Position numbers and translations under genes: made by a program
NCBI GenBank assembly: GCA_963971285.1
Contig: OZ020245.1
Coordinates: 22,458,983-22,522,982, forward strand
DNA length: 64,000 nt
Reading direction: 5' to 3'
Source of the DNA: Astropecten irregularis
Taxonomy: Eukaryota > Echinodermata > Asteroidea > Paxillosida > Astropectinidae
Notes under the pieces: model-generated
The model's input: the letters and a program-made list of their open reading frames with translations, nothing else
Told to the model about the DNA's origin: nothing
Databases searched by the model: none
Shown: piece after piece, positions 24,455-35,882 of the stretch
Position numbering within the stretch: the stretch's first letter is position 1
Layout of the letters: every line of letters starts with the position of its first letter

Positions 24455-25559
24455 TAAGTTGAGGTTGTTCAATGATTCTGTGTCAGACAGCAATGGGGAC
24501 TGTAGAATCACAGGCTTGTTTGACTTCTTTTAATAAACAGCCTGTCAACATGGGAGAGTGTGAACATACTTGTTCACATAGTTCAACCACAATAAAAAAG
24601 ACTTTACAAATGTCAGTGATTCTGCTTTGCTTCATTTTTAATTCAGAATCAGAAACACACAGGTGTAATATGTCAAGCAGGGTTGCAAGCTTTATACACT
24701 GAGTCCTTTTTTCTCTGTTTTTTTTTCTGCTTTTCTCCTTAGCCCCTATCTGAATCATTTTGACAAATTTCATAGTATTGCTTTCCAAACCCAATTCAAT
24801 ATTCATTTTTTTCACTTCAGTTTGTTTTTTGGGTACTAACGGCAACTGGAGGTAAATTTACTTTAGTGGAATGAAAAACATGGATAGGGGAGTGGCTGGA
24901 GGGGAGGGCGGGAAGGGTAGGGGGGAAGTGTGATGTCAACATGAGTTATGGCCCACAGTATATATTCCAATACCATCCAGAGATTAATGTAAACCTACAT
25001 TGTACCACTGGTTAATAAAATAATGGGACTGTCGAATTATCTCATTAACGTAAATTGCCCGTGTGGCTTGATTTATCCATTCATTCATTTATTATCATTT
25101 CCCTGCCCCCTCCCTCCCCCAGTTAGTTTTGGTTAACTTCTACGAGGAACGGTGGAACCGTGAACCCACAAACCCTTCTAGTTTGGCAAATAGACACTGA
25201 CGTGGTTTTGTCAAAATTAAAAGGATTAAATTGGGGAGATGGAACTGGATATTGAGTCTGGCAATGGATGGTGAAATATGGGAGAAATAGACGGGCAAGT
25301 CAATACAGGAACAGTGCTGATTCATTCGGGGCTAATTCTATCAGAATCATATACGGCAAGGGACATTTAAAAGAGAGTTGGGTTTTGTTTTTGGGGGTAA
25401 ATAATGATTTAAAAAAAAGATTGTTAATAGTGATTAGTGAAGTTTTTGTCAAAGTGAAACATACATGTAACTTGCCTTTTTCACGTTTTGGTGTGTATTT
25501 TGTAACGTTAGTTACCCTTTTTTTTGCATATTTGCATGCATTTTACTTGCTGATTCCAA

Positions 25560-25808
25560 TGATATGATTCTGAATTTGAGTCTTTCAAGAATGATTGATC
25601 AGAATATAAGTCAAAGTCAAAGTGAAAAACGCGCTTTGTTGGGCTATAGGTTGCTTTTCTACACCTAATAAGACTACAGAAGCGAATGTTATAAGATGAC
25701 GTCAGGTGCAAAGGGTCTAGCCCCCAAAAATGTTGATCCTCTAGCCCCCCAAAAAAATATTGGCTTTTCTAGCCTCCCAAAAATATTGGCTCTAGAACCG
25801 CCCCCTGA
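25560..25808. repeat. Element 'AGGCGCGGTTCTAGAGCC', copy 2 (partial)
   Basis: Right part only: 'AATAAGACTACAGAAGCGAA', 'CTAGCCCCCCAAAAAAATAT', ending GGCTCTAGAACCGCCCCC. Confidence 0.72.
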
Positions 25809-26337
25809 ACATATGTTACCGTGGTTGGTTTTAATTGTTGGGTTGTTAAATTGGGTTAGAATAATTGTTGCGTGTACTCAATTAGAAAATGAAATTTTAA
25901 TGAGCTAGGAAAAGCATGTGGCTGTTCATGTATGTTATGCAAAAATAAAAAAATGGGGCCAGCAATCCCTAATAGAATTGTAAATTTTGAATGCAAATTG
26001 AAATCAGAAAAGAAATGAGGGTTTTGACCATCTGTGATTCATTCATATATTCATGCTTTTTTGTTGTCTGTCATCTGTGTTTCCAATTGAACAAAAATTG
26101 AACTCCGCTGTTATTCTGACTGAGTCTTATACTTTAGATAGCTTATGACCACCCCGCAATCTGACGTTCTTGTTTGTGATCTTATTTTTCTGAGCTGTAA
26201 CATTTCTCCAAACACAAACCATTCCCCTTACTAAGTTTCAAGTAATATTACTCCATGGTTATTGTGGGGGGGATGATGTGCTGTGCTTTTATGGCCTGTG
26301 GGGTGCAGTGATATCTCAAGGTTGGTGTCCTTTCAAT

Positions 26338-26733
26338 TTAAAGGTTTAATGTAATCAAAATTCATCTGTATTGTTATCATTGTTTGTACTAAAAAATATT
26401 GTATATAGAAAAAGGAGATATTTTAGACTCGTAACTTAGCACCCCACTTTTCGCGGCGCAAAACCTTGCTTACGTCACATGCAGAACGCCACGCAGTATA
26501 CTGTGGTGTGAGCCTATACTAGTTCTGTAGGTGATGTCATACGCTATTGTTGCGTGGATCGGTTCCAAGAGGGAACTTTCTAGGGGCGGGGCATATATGT
26601 ACTGATTTTGTAACTTTTGGTCAGAATGAAGCACTAAATATTAATGTATATACTATAGTCACTTATGTATTAAAGCAAACACTTCTAAGCACTTTCTCCC
26701 CTTTCCCAAATTTGATTACAGTTAAACCTTTAA
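26338..26733 (-). repeat. TTAA-flanked element 'AAAGGTTTACTGTAATC', copy 2
   Basis: Reverse-oriented relative of 12106-12520: ends TTAAAGGTTTAATGTAATC and GATTACAGTTAAACCTTTAA, with 'TTGCGTGGATCGGTTCCAAG' and 'GGGGCGGGGCATATATGTAC' inside. Here the CRE-like site reads TGATGTCA. Confidence 0.85.
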
Positions 26734-27676
26734 ATAGGCACATATCCTGTTTGTTAACGTTTTTGAAATTCTTTGTGATTTTCCAAATGTGTGTCAACAA
26801 AAATGAAACGTTGCTTTTCATCAACCATTCACAATAACTCCTCCTGTGGTGTCTAATACAAGCAAATTACCATACATTTCATGTAGACTCTACAAAAAAC
26901 ATAAATGTAGGCCTCCAACAGAAAACCCACAACCCCATTCAGCCTAAAGACACTCATATTTCACTCAATTATGCAAATTTTGTTTTGAGGCTGTCAATTT
27001 GAAAGACCGGTATTTTCCTAAACTACAGTGACTGGTGAGGATTGATGGTTTGAATAAACCCTAAATTGCCTGGAGAGTAATTTGCATGCAGGGCCCCGGG
27101 CTCTCTGGCAGTCTACAGTCTGTTGCAACAGAGCTCTATCCCCCATTGGACATTGCAGTTTGATAGCATAGAATCCGGGAATGAAAAAAAAAAAAATGGT
27201 TACAAAATGTATTATTCAACCCTTCATCTTTAAACCACAGAGGTAGAAATTGATCTAAGTTTGCTTTGGGAAGAAGTCTAGCTATTCCTCCATGAAATAT
27301 GTCCCAGCCTGTTCGGTTGCAGCGCTTCATAACAACTGCAGCTGATATCATATTATAGGTTTCTGTATTAAAAAATGCAGACTGTTTGATTGCTGTTCAA
27401 TATTGGAACTCATCTTGTGTGAGTTGAGTGGTTATTCGTGGATTTTATAGTTTTTAGTGGCATTGCATAGGCCAAACATACAGATTTTACTGTTTTTGTG
27501 CAACCAAACTTTAAACTTTTCAATAAGAAACAATTGTTGATGTGAACATTTCATACCAAACTGTCAAATTGATTCTCCCAAGTCCACCATTCTCCTGAAG
27601 ACGACCAGAGCACACTGGCTGGAATGTTGAGTTAACTGGCTCTCTTCACAGCCTGCACACAACTCAAAAGAGTATA

Positions 27677-28208
27677 ATAGGGCTCCACGCTCGAGCTATT
27701 TATAGAATACGTCCTTTATATCGGACAGCTATAGTTACCAGGATGTTCGGACAAATATAATAATAATAATAATAATAATATGGACATTTATAGTGCGCCT
27801 TTTCCACAAAAATGATCAAAGGCGCATTACAAAAAACACAAGTAAATCAATGAAAGTTAAACAATAAAAGAAAGAAAAAAGGAAACAGAAGAAGACAGTA
27901 CTTAGAAGAAAGTTAGAAAGATAGGTCACCATGCCAGTGCCCAAACCGCAGTATGGGGATACGTCTGTCCCGTCAACGGGTAACTAATTAATTAGGCCTA
28001 AAACCCGTCGACATCGGTAATGTCTTGATCTTTTCCTTGGACAGACGCCTCTAACCCTACCTACGTAATTATCACTCTAACTACCTGACACGGTGACCTA
28101 CGAAATGTAGAGAATAGAAAAAAAACGTTTACGTGTAAGTTAATGGGGCAACTTGCGACTTGTTTGTCCGAACTTCTGAATGTGACATCACAATCGCGGA
28201 GCCCTATT
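27677..28208 (-). repeat. Family G element split by a (TAA)n-tailed insertion
   Basis: Inverted family G copy: AGGGCTCCACGCTCGAGC to GATGTTCGGACAAAT, then TTTACGTGTAAGTTAATGGG to CGCGGAGCCCTATTT. Between about 27757 and 28120 lies a different element beginning with (TAA)n. That element carries GCGCCTTTTCCACAAAAATG paired with CAAAGGCGC, which I read as a short interspersed element inserted later. Confidence 0.8.
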
Positions 28209-28786
28209 TATGTCTTATGGCATTACCGCAAAATCTCACGTACGCTGTGGATATCTAATAATTATGGATATCAGTTAAGAGTTCTTTCAAATGTCTACAG
28301 CACTGTGGTTTATTGTGCTATGAAGTCCACTAGCACAGGTTTCCAATGTCTCTGTGCACAAAATGTGAGTAATCTGCATAAAGACTGGTCCGTGCTTCAT
28401 CTTTATAGTGAGAATACAAAGTGATTTGTACTTCATGTGAATCTTAAAAACAAAATATCCCCTGTCACTGCAAAAATGTCATTGAATGTCATTTTTTATG
28501 TGCAAATTACACGGCCTATAGCTGGAAGGTGGTCTTGTATCTTGTACATTGTAGTTTTCTCTTCCGAAAGGTCCTCCAGGGACTATACTGGAAGTTGACG
28601 AGAATAGATCAGGATCTAAATCTAATGTTGATGGTTGCTGCTTTAGCATTTAGTCATGAATCTTTGTTATTGGCCGAGCCAACTTTTTTTTTGCCCTTAC
28701 ATGTCAGGATTTTGACCCAGTGCCTAAAACCTGCCTATACAAGCTACAACCTGGGCTACCAACCATTTTGAAAATAGTCAAGTAGG

Positions 28787-29050
28787 TTAAAAGTACAATA
28801 CATGATTGGTAAAGGTCACAGGACAGCACTCATACTTTGCCTGATCAAACATGTACATGAAATAATAAACCCGTGAAAATTTGAGCTCAATCGGACATCT
28901 GAGTCACGAGAAAATAGCGAAAACCCGACTCAATTTAATTATAAATTCTTAAAAAACATGACGAACTGTACTAATTTCTGGATAAATACAGCATTTCAGG
29001 TGGAAATATTTTAACAGTATGTTTCTATCAGCACCATCTTCATACCCTGA
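28787..29050 (-). repeat. Family B element, truncated, inverted
   Basis: Starts TTAAAAGTACAATACATGATTGG, runs through 'CAATCGGACATCTGAGTCACG' (reverse complement of family B) into the A-like half ('CATTTCAGGTGGAAATATT', 'CACCATCTTCATACCCTG'), and stops before the second terminus. Confidence 0.8.
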
Positions 29051-29109
29051 GTGAAAGGGGATAACTAAAACAACTCAAGTGAGGGTGTCCTTTATATTTG
29101 TTCCAAAAA

Positions 29110-29285
29110 TCGTTCCGCCGAACGATCTTTGGAAAAAAACACTAAATCTTGATTTCCTTGAAAAAACCCATCATCTGATGAACCAAGATTTCCCATGGTG
29201 ACTGTTTGCACTGTTTACGAACTGTTGAGTAAATTTTCTGTCTCAAACTCAATACATTTTTCTTGAGGCCTTGCAAATCCTAAAT
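29110..29285 (-). repeat. Interspersed repeat shared with 16460-16640, copy 2
   Basis: TAAATCTTGATTTCCTTGAA, CCATGGTGACTGTTTGCA, TGTTTACGAACTGTTGAG, TTTTCTGTCTCAAACTCAA, GGCCTTGCAAATCC: the inverse of copy 1. Confidence 0.75.
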
Positions 29286-29805
29286 GCTCCCTTTAATGAT
29301 GATCAAAGATGATGAAAGGAAGCGCCTTGTTTTTCCTTTTCATCTTTTCATTTGTCTGTAATTGTTGTTTGTTTTTATGGAGTCGGGCCAGCAGCAAAGA
29401 CTAGCTAGATCCTCATTGTCTTGATACATTTTCCATTTGACGGGGAACAGTGGTGGACTGAACATGGAAAACCTTGCGTCTTTTCAAAGAACAAAAAAAG
29501 GACAAAGCCCCCTAGTAGAGTGGGCTTGGCATATAATGTGTCTGGGCCTTCTGGCTCGGAACGGTTCGCCAGAGTGTAAAACCAGACATTATATCTTATA
29601 AACATGTCTATTTTCAGTGCTTTGTCTGTCAACCACATTTTGACTTGACAATGTTGCTTTTCAATTATTTTGTTTATCGTCTGTCATGGCCCAACATCCC
29701 ACCAGACACTTTAAACAGGTGTCACATTATGAGACAGAACCATAAATGTGAATTTGTGACTAACAGTCGTGTAATATCTTGTCTGTATGTGGGACTTTGT
29801 AACCT

Positions 29806-30030
29806 GGGCCCTTTTCCAAACCTCAGCTCCGGCTCAGGCTTCGGCTCCGGCGCTGTCATCCATATGCTGAAAATATAGGTTGTGGCTTTTCTTGAAGCCG
29901 AATCTCTGTTTTCTTGTTCAAAATAGAGTATCTACTTCCAAAGCCGTATCCAAAAGTCTCTATTTTGATACCTATTATTTTAGAATGGTTTCACGAAATG
30001 GAGCCGGAGCCAAGGTTTGGAAAAGGGCCC
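29806..30030. repeat. GC-rich fold-back element 'GGAGCCGGAGCC', copy 2
   Basis: GGGCCCTTTTCCAAACCTCAG to AAGGTTTGGAAAAGGGCCC, with the same middle (GAATCTCTGTTTTCTTGTTC). Immediately followed by family C. Confidence 0.88.
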
Positions 30031-30031
30031 A

Positions 30032-30275
30032 AGGGCCAATTTCATAAAACTGTTATGCACAAACATTTGCTTAGCACAAAAATGTCTCGCCCAACAAAAC
30101 AAACCACCATTGAAAATTCCATTTGATATTCATGGTCAGCGAACAACAGCCAAAGAACAATCACAAGTGATACACAACACATGGAAATTTGGTTGTTAAC
30201 CCTGTTTTTATTAAGACAGAAATTTCATGCTTAGCAATTTTTTGTGCTTAACAGTTTTATGAAATTGGCCCCAGG
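30032..30275. repeat. Family C fold-back element, GCTTAGCA type, intact
   Basis: GGGCCAATTTCATAAAACTG to AGTTTTATGAAATTGGCCCC. This is the uninterrupted counterpart used to read the nested copy at 58164-58770 (TTTTTATTAAGACAGAAATT is continuous here). Confidence 0.9.
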
Positions 30276-30416
30276 GGTCAATTTCACCAAACACATTGTA
30301 ACTTAATATCAATTGTAGGAGTTATGATGCATTGCAGCCCTATGTAGGATATGGTGGGTTATCCTTCGTAGCTCGAGTTATGATCGATCGCAGGGCTTTG
30401 TAAAATCGACCCCAGG
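30274..30416. repeat. Family C-like fold-back element, GTAACTCG type, copy 2
   Basis: Starts GGGGTCAATTTCACCAAACA and ends TAAAATCGACCCC, with 'CTTCGTAGCTCGAGTTATGA' inside. It abuts the preceding element, sharing 'CCCAGGGG'. Three unrelated elements (29806, 30032, 30274) thus lie end to end. Confidence 0.85.
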
Positions 30417-30591
30417 TCTCATGTTGTACTGGCCAGGTATACTGCAGTTCTAGGATGATTATGTGTTTGAATATTTAAATGTCTGAAAATCTGGTATCCT
30501 TTCAGGAATTTACTAACTGAATATCTTAACCAAAATTTCAAACAATTGGACCACCTATTTCTCAGCAATATCTAGGACATTTAGAATTGAG

Positions 30592-30757
30592 TATTATGGA
30601 CACCACCAACATATAAACTGGATAGCTCATGTGGTAGAGCACCTGTATGGTATTCCAGAGGTTACTGGTTCGAATCCCGCTCCAGTCATTTTTTCTTTAT
30701 TCACTTTTCAATGACTTCAAATGAGTATTCCAGTCAGTTTCCATTTTCGGTTATTCG
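30592..30757 (+). repeat. tRNA-derived SINE (diverged A box)
   Basis: ACTGGATAGCTCATGTGGTAGAGC, B box GGTTCGAATCC intact, tail CAGTCAGTTTCCATTTTCGG. Confidence 0.84.
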
Positions 30758-30895
30758 ATAACAATATTTGGAATGATGATGCCTTTGCAAATGTGTATAC
30801 AAACAAGGCCACACACTTGGTTTTGAAGAAGCTTTAGAAGCATGTTTTCTTTCTTTTTTCTTTTTTTTTGAGGGGGGGCTACAAGCGGACTTATA

Positions 30896-31156
30896 ATGCG
30901 CGGTATTTTTGAACGCATGAGGGCGCTGTTAGGTGTACAACTTTATTTACTTCCGGGGGTACGGTCCGGTTAATTGTCAATTGAGCAGAGGTAATTTACG
31001 GACAATTTTGTCTTTTGGGATACGATAGAAGTGTATATTTTTACTACGACATGTACGAGTTGTATTCTGACACAGCGGTACACAAGAACAAGACATTGTC
31101 AAATGACCCCCGGAAGTAATTCGAAGCGCCCTCAAGCGTACAAAAATACCGCGCAT
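30896..31156. repeat. Fold-back element with AATGCGCGGTATTTTTG ends
   Basis: AATGCGCGGTATTTTTGAAC and GTACAAAAATACCGCGCATT are inverse complements. The arms continue with GAGGGCGCT ... ACTTCCGGGGGT and ACCCCCGGAAGTAA ... AGCGCCCTC. Single copy in the window, well preserved. Confidence 0.88.
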
Positions 31157-31311
31157 TGGATATTGACAGGTTTTCCTTGTTGAATGAAGCAGTCATTTAT
31201 TATTGCAACACTTTATAATTGAAGTGACTTCCACTATTATAAATTTAAGCTCTGCTACTCGCATTTTCTCGTTTTCTCGTAGCTCTGCTACTCGCTGTTT
31301 CGCATTTTGAG

Positions 31312-31578
31312 TCGGGGGTGGATCCAGGGGGGTGGGGGCTGGGGGCACGCCTCCCTTTTCTTCTTGCAAAAAAAGGGAAAAAAGAAAAGAAAAAAGAAAG
31401 AAAGAAGAAAAAACAATATATAGGGAGGGAGAAAGACTCAAAAAGAGAAGAAGGGGAGGGGGGGGGTGACAAAATTTGCTAGCTTTGATCTCCCCGAAAT
31501 GCATCTGTCGCTATTTAAATGGTGCATTTGTTTTTTAACAACACATCCCCCCTTCGGAAAATCCTGGATCCACTCCTG
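31312..31578. repeat. Element 'GGGGCGGATCCAGGGGG', copy 2
   Basis: Left CGGGGGTGGATCCAGGGGGG, right TCGGAAAATCCTGGATCCACTCC. Same A/G-rich middle (ATATATAGGGAGGGAGAAAG, AGACTCAAAAAGAGAAG). Confidence 0.82.
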
Positions 31579-31795
31579 TGAGTGGCCTATCTGTGATTCT
31601 AGAAAGAGCGGGGGAAAACCTGAGCCTGAAAGTGATGATTTGCAGTCTCCCTATTGTCAGATGTAGGGCAAACAACGTACCCTCAAAAACTGCCACATTC
31701 AGTCTGGGGATACCCACCTATACAAACAACGAGTCGCGGATTAACTCATGTTATAACTGCCTTTTGGTTTGGGCTGCTTACTCTTCCCAGGGAAC

Positions 31796-32095
31796 CAGGC
31801 GCGGTTCTACGGGGGGCTGTAGCCCCCCAAAAAATTTTGTCTAGCCCCCCCCAAAAAAAAATGCAAGTGAAAATAAAAATTCTTGAAAATACTGAATTTT
31901 TTAAGTTATTAAGCGCCAATTACATAAAAAACGCGTTGTTTGGCCTATAATGTGCATGTTTTTCAACCCCTAATAAGATATAGCAGAAGCGAGTGTTAGA
32001 AGAACCCAAAATATTGGGTCTTCTAGCCCCCCCCCCCCAAAAAAAATAATGGCTCTTCTAGCCCCCCAAAAAATTTGGCTCTAGAACCGCGCCTG
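31796..32095. repeat. Element 'AGGCGCGGTTCTAGAGCC', copy 3 (complete)
   Basis: CAGGCGCGGTTCTACGGGGG to TTGGCTCTAGAACCGCGCCTG. Both inverted ends are present, with 'GCAGAAGCGAGTGTTAGAAG' inside. About 300 bp. Confidence 0.85.
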
Positions 32096-32431
32096 CAAGG
32101 AACTATGGTTCAATGAATCTGGTTTCTCCTGTTTGAGTTTCACCCCAGTCCTACATTTGGGGGTTTTTTTTGGGCCATGGATTTGCAAATGAATACAAAT
32201 CATACTTCAGTCACCAGCAATGTATGTCTTGTGAAGCGGAAAAACATTGTCCGACATTGATCAGTAACAACAAAAAAGGGAAAGGAAGGGGGGAGGGCAA
32301 TCGATCAGCAAAAAGAACAAAAAAGGGAACCTGTTTAACACCGCATATTATGGGAAAAAAGGCACTGTGAAATAACGGTGTATGAAATGTGCTTGGCATA
32401 TTCCTCCATTGACATGAGTCCTGTATAAACT

Positions 32432-32650
32432 GGGGCCTTTTTCAAAGCTCGGCTCCGGCTCAGGCTCCGTCATCAAAATGCTAAAAATACAGGTCATGGT
32501 TTTTCATTGAAGTTGAAGCTCTGTTTTCTTTTTCAAACCAGAGAATCTACTTCCGAACCGCAGCCAAAAGCCTCTATTTTGATATCTGTAATTTGATAAT
32601 GGATTAACGAAATGGAACCAGAGCCAGAGCTGAGCTTTGAGAAAGTCCCC
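32432..32650. repeat. GC-rich fold-back element 'GGAGCCGGAGCC', copy 3
   Basis: GGGGCCTTTTTCAAAGCTCGG to CTGAGCTTTGAGAAAGTCCCC, with 'TTGAAGTTGAAGCTCTGTTT' inside. Confidence 0.88.
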
Positions 32651-33537
32651 TGATAGGAAAAAAAGGGGGACACCAAGGCGTATAACCAGGGGCACAGAGG
32701 CAGTTGCCTTGTCGCTGGTTAATGGATTCTGTTCTAAGGCAATTTGTAGGTGTGTATATGGTCTCTTGATACCAGCTACAGATAACGTCTATAAGGTTAG
32801 GACAACATGGGCTTTGTCTCACCCGGTATCCCGCAAACGGAAGCATCACCTCAGTATCATCAAACCTGGTTGCTTCTGACCATGAGAGGGCAGTATAACT
32901 ATACATCTTTGTAACTGAGACCATGTCCCAGGGTCCAGGGTGTAAATTAGGCGCCAAGAAGTAAAGTCACGTACGATACATATACATGTAGTACAGCACA
33001 GCCTGTATAAAGCTGTGGTGAAGTCAAGCCTACCATAGACAGTACGTGCCTGGGTTTCGGTCTGCTACTTATACAAAGGTGAAGCACAGCATCTATCTAA
33101 AGAAATATCAAACATGCACAATTGTGCACTGGGTACGTGACTGGCCGCCTCAAAACTGCAACCCCACAAAGGTAATTGATTTGCCACTGCGGCGGTTTTG
33201 AAACATGTACATTAGCTAAATACTCGGCTCCATGTTTTGAATTCTGTTTCTCCACTTTTTTTTGCACATTCTTTTGCCCTTATTCTGAAGAATCGAGTTC
33301 AATTCGGCCATTGTGAATGATGAAATGTACCAATTATGAAAATAATTGGCACTGTGCAGGAATGTGCAGGGGGAACTGACCGAATCTAAGCATTACTCAC
33401 GTCATTCAGCCAATTCACAGCTAACTTCCAACTTTACAAGTAAATTTCCATCCATTTCGTGGATGGTTGCCTCCAATTTGACTCAGATTTTGAGAAGCTA
33501 ATTTTGACTGTCAATTATCAATTTATATACCGCACTC

Positions 33538-33630
33538 ATCAAATAACCACAAGGGAAACTGACTTAATTTTACTCTAAAATTTACTCTAGTCAATTTTTT
33601 CTTTATTCTCTTTTCGATGAATTATCATTT
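33538..33630. repeat. SINE tail fragments in opposite orientation
   Basis: AATAACCACAAGGGAAACTGAC (tail, minus) followed within 50 bp by CTCTAGTCAATTTTTTCTTTATTC (head-tail junction, plus). Two truncated copies or an inversion. Confidence 0.6.
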
Positions 33631-33905
33631 GTTTTACACATTTATCAGCTTTGAGGGTCCTGTCTTTCACTGTAATAGTGCAACATTTGCATAAAAACAT
33701 CAAATGAATGCTATGATTGGCATGCTATTTATTTTAGTTGTCACTAACACTTTTGTTTAGCTCTTTGTTGTCATCACTTTTGAATTCCTAGATAAAGGAA
33801 CATTTTTAAATGCATGTGTATGGTGCTTTTATAGGGAATGCTCTCTTGTTTAAGGAATCAGAATGGTTCCCATGGAAATGTATGGATTTTGAAGTTAATC
33901 CACCG

Positions 33906-34085
33906 TATGTGGATCGGTTAGCGAAAACACCATGTAAGATGAGGACTAGAGCAGGCTAGTCGAAACGTTGAGACCTTACGAGAAGTGCGAACGAAATAGA
34001 AGTGCGAATGTACAAACGATTCTTACATGGTGTTTCGGCAAACCGATCCACATACCAATTGTCACCATGCAAAGCCTCAAATCTT
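33906..34085. repeat. Family E fold-back element, copy 3 (left arm deleted)
   Basis: TATGTGGATCGGTTAGCGAAAAC jumps from 'ATGTAAGATGAGG' directly to the right arm (GAGCAGGCTAGTCGAAACG ... AAACCGATCCACATACC), so most of the left arm is missing. Confidence 0.85.
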
Positions 34086-34124
34086 TCTTAATCTACCTTG
34101 ATGGTTATGATTTGCAAAGCATTA

Positions 34125-34245
34125 GGGGCCTGTTTGTTTAATGCACAGGATCACCAATCTTGTGGATCCGGATCCCATTTTAACGTACCCTGCATATGAG
34201 GTGAATCCCTAAATCTGGGATCCTTTGCGTTAAACAAACAGGCAC
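34125..34245. repeat. 120-bp fold-back element 'GGGCCTGTTTGTTTAA', copy 2
   Basis: GGGGCCTGTTTGTTTAATGCA to GCGTTAAACAAACAGGCAC; interior ATCCCATTTTAACGTACCC. It lies about 40 bp after family E copy 3. Confidence 0.9.
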
Positions 34246-35487
34246 TATTTATAGACATCTCTCCTTGATGCAGTCAAGCTTGATTCGCTTTGCCAAAGTT
34301 CCATGATCTTTCCTGACGATGAAAGATAGTCACGGTCTGTTGGAGCTTACCGATAAAACAATTGGTGGAGTCAGTCGTATCGGTGCTTGTTGCAGCGCCC
34401 TCTGTGGGTGGGCATTGGTCATTTAAACCAGGCTTTACGTTGATACACTCGTCGGGAAGTCAAAATCTGCCCTCTGCATTTCATGACGGTAAACAAATGT
34501 ATACAAAAATGTATGTTCTTTTATCGTTTTGCTCATCAACTTCAAGGCATACACAAAGAAGGAAATTGAAGAAAATGCTTGTTTTCTAAAAGTACAGAAA
34601 CTTAGCCTTGTTCATTTTTGTTCCGCAAGGAATAATAAAAAAAAAACAGCACTATAGCATCATAATCAAAATTCAAACCGAAAAAAAAAATGATAAAGCA
34701 CTCTGATGAACTTCTGCTGCTTCACTGATCAAACACATTTTTTTTTGTGGGGGGTGGGAGGGCGGAGTTGGGGGATGGGGGGGTTGTTGACAAATGGTAA
34801 TGCTAGTGAGAGTAGTGTAATGACGCGTGACGTTTATATCCTCATCGCTGGAGATTGCATGATAAATGCCCATCCCGTGGTAATTTACGTCCAGATTAGC
34901 GCCAATAGATACGTCCTCCGCAAACAACGCCGCTTCCGAAAATTGTCGGATTGGCCAAGAAAAATGGCCCCCCGGTCGTCATCACGCCGGGAAGGAATTT
35001 GGTTTTGGTGTGTTTTTTTTTTATAAATCTATTTTGAGGGAGAATATCAGGGAACGGATGCAAATGAAACCAGGGTATTTGCAGAGCTAGAGTAGCCTAC
35101 CGTCCCGCAGTACGGTTGACCAGTCCCCTCCCCCCGTCTCCAGCCTACCTTATCCCCTCCACCATTGGATAAATTATTGGAGAGATTAACACTTGAATAA
35201 TTAATTTCTATAATGGGAAAAGGGGAAGGAAGGGGGAGAGAGAGGGGGAAATAATGATGAATAAGTTATCTACCTTCACTTGATCATTAATCATACACGG
35301 TATTCAACCTAATGGATTTTGGCATCATTTTTTTTTTCTTTCTTTCTTTTTCTTCTTCTTCTTCTTTTTTTTTGCTTTTTGGGAACTCTTTATACTTAGG
35401 TTTTGTAGTGATTGAACAACAAATGAGTAAATGTTTGAGTTTCTGGATTATGCCCTGTTGTGCATTTTAGTTGTGGCTTTGCTTGAA

Positions 35488-35882
35488 TGGTACTATCATA
35501 CTTTGGTAGCATACCGAAACAGAAATCTCCACAGATTTACCTATAACTTACAGGGTATAAAGATGGTGATGGTAGAAACATACCGTTATAATTTTTCTGC
35601 CTGAAATACTGTATTTATCCAGAAAGAATAAAACCAATGACCAAAATCAATTTTGATCTTCGGAAGATCAAAAAGAACAGTGAAAAAATTGATAAAATAC
35701 TGTGGCCGTTTTTCAATGTTTTCTCATAAAGAGAGCACTGTATGGGACTGGGAACTTCACATATGACTGTTGCTGTATCTTTCTTGATATTTTTGCCCAA
35801 TGATTGGTCATTTTTCTTGGCCGATCTGACAAATTTAAACATCATTTCTTTGACAAAAACCAAAGTATGAAATTATGTTTAA
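35488..35882 (-). repeat. Family A TTAA element, copy 4 (diverged)
   Basis: Left end TGGTACTATCATACTTTGG and right end CCAAAGTATGAAATTATGTTTAA are both mutated. The interior is recognisable (TATAAAGATGGTGATGGTAG, GAGCACTGTATGGGACT). It carries an extra segment near 35795-35845 absent from other copies. Confidence 0.75.
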
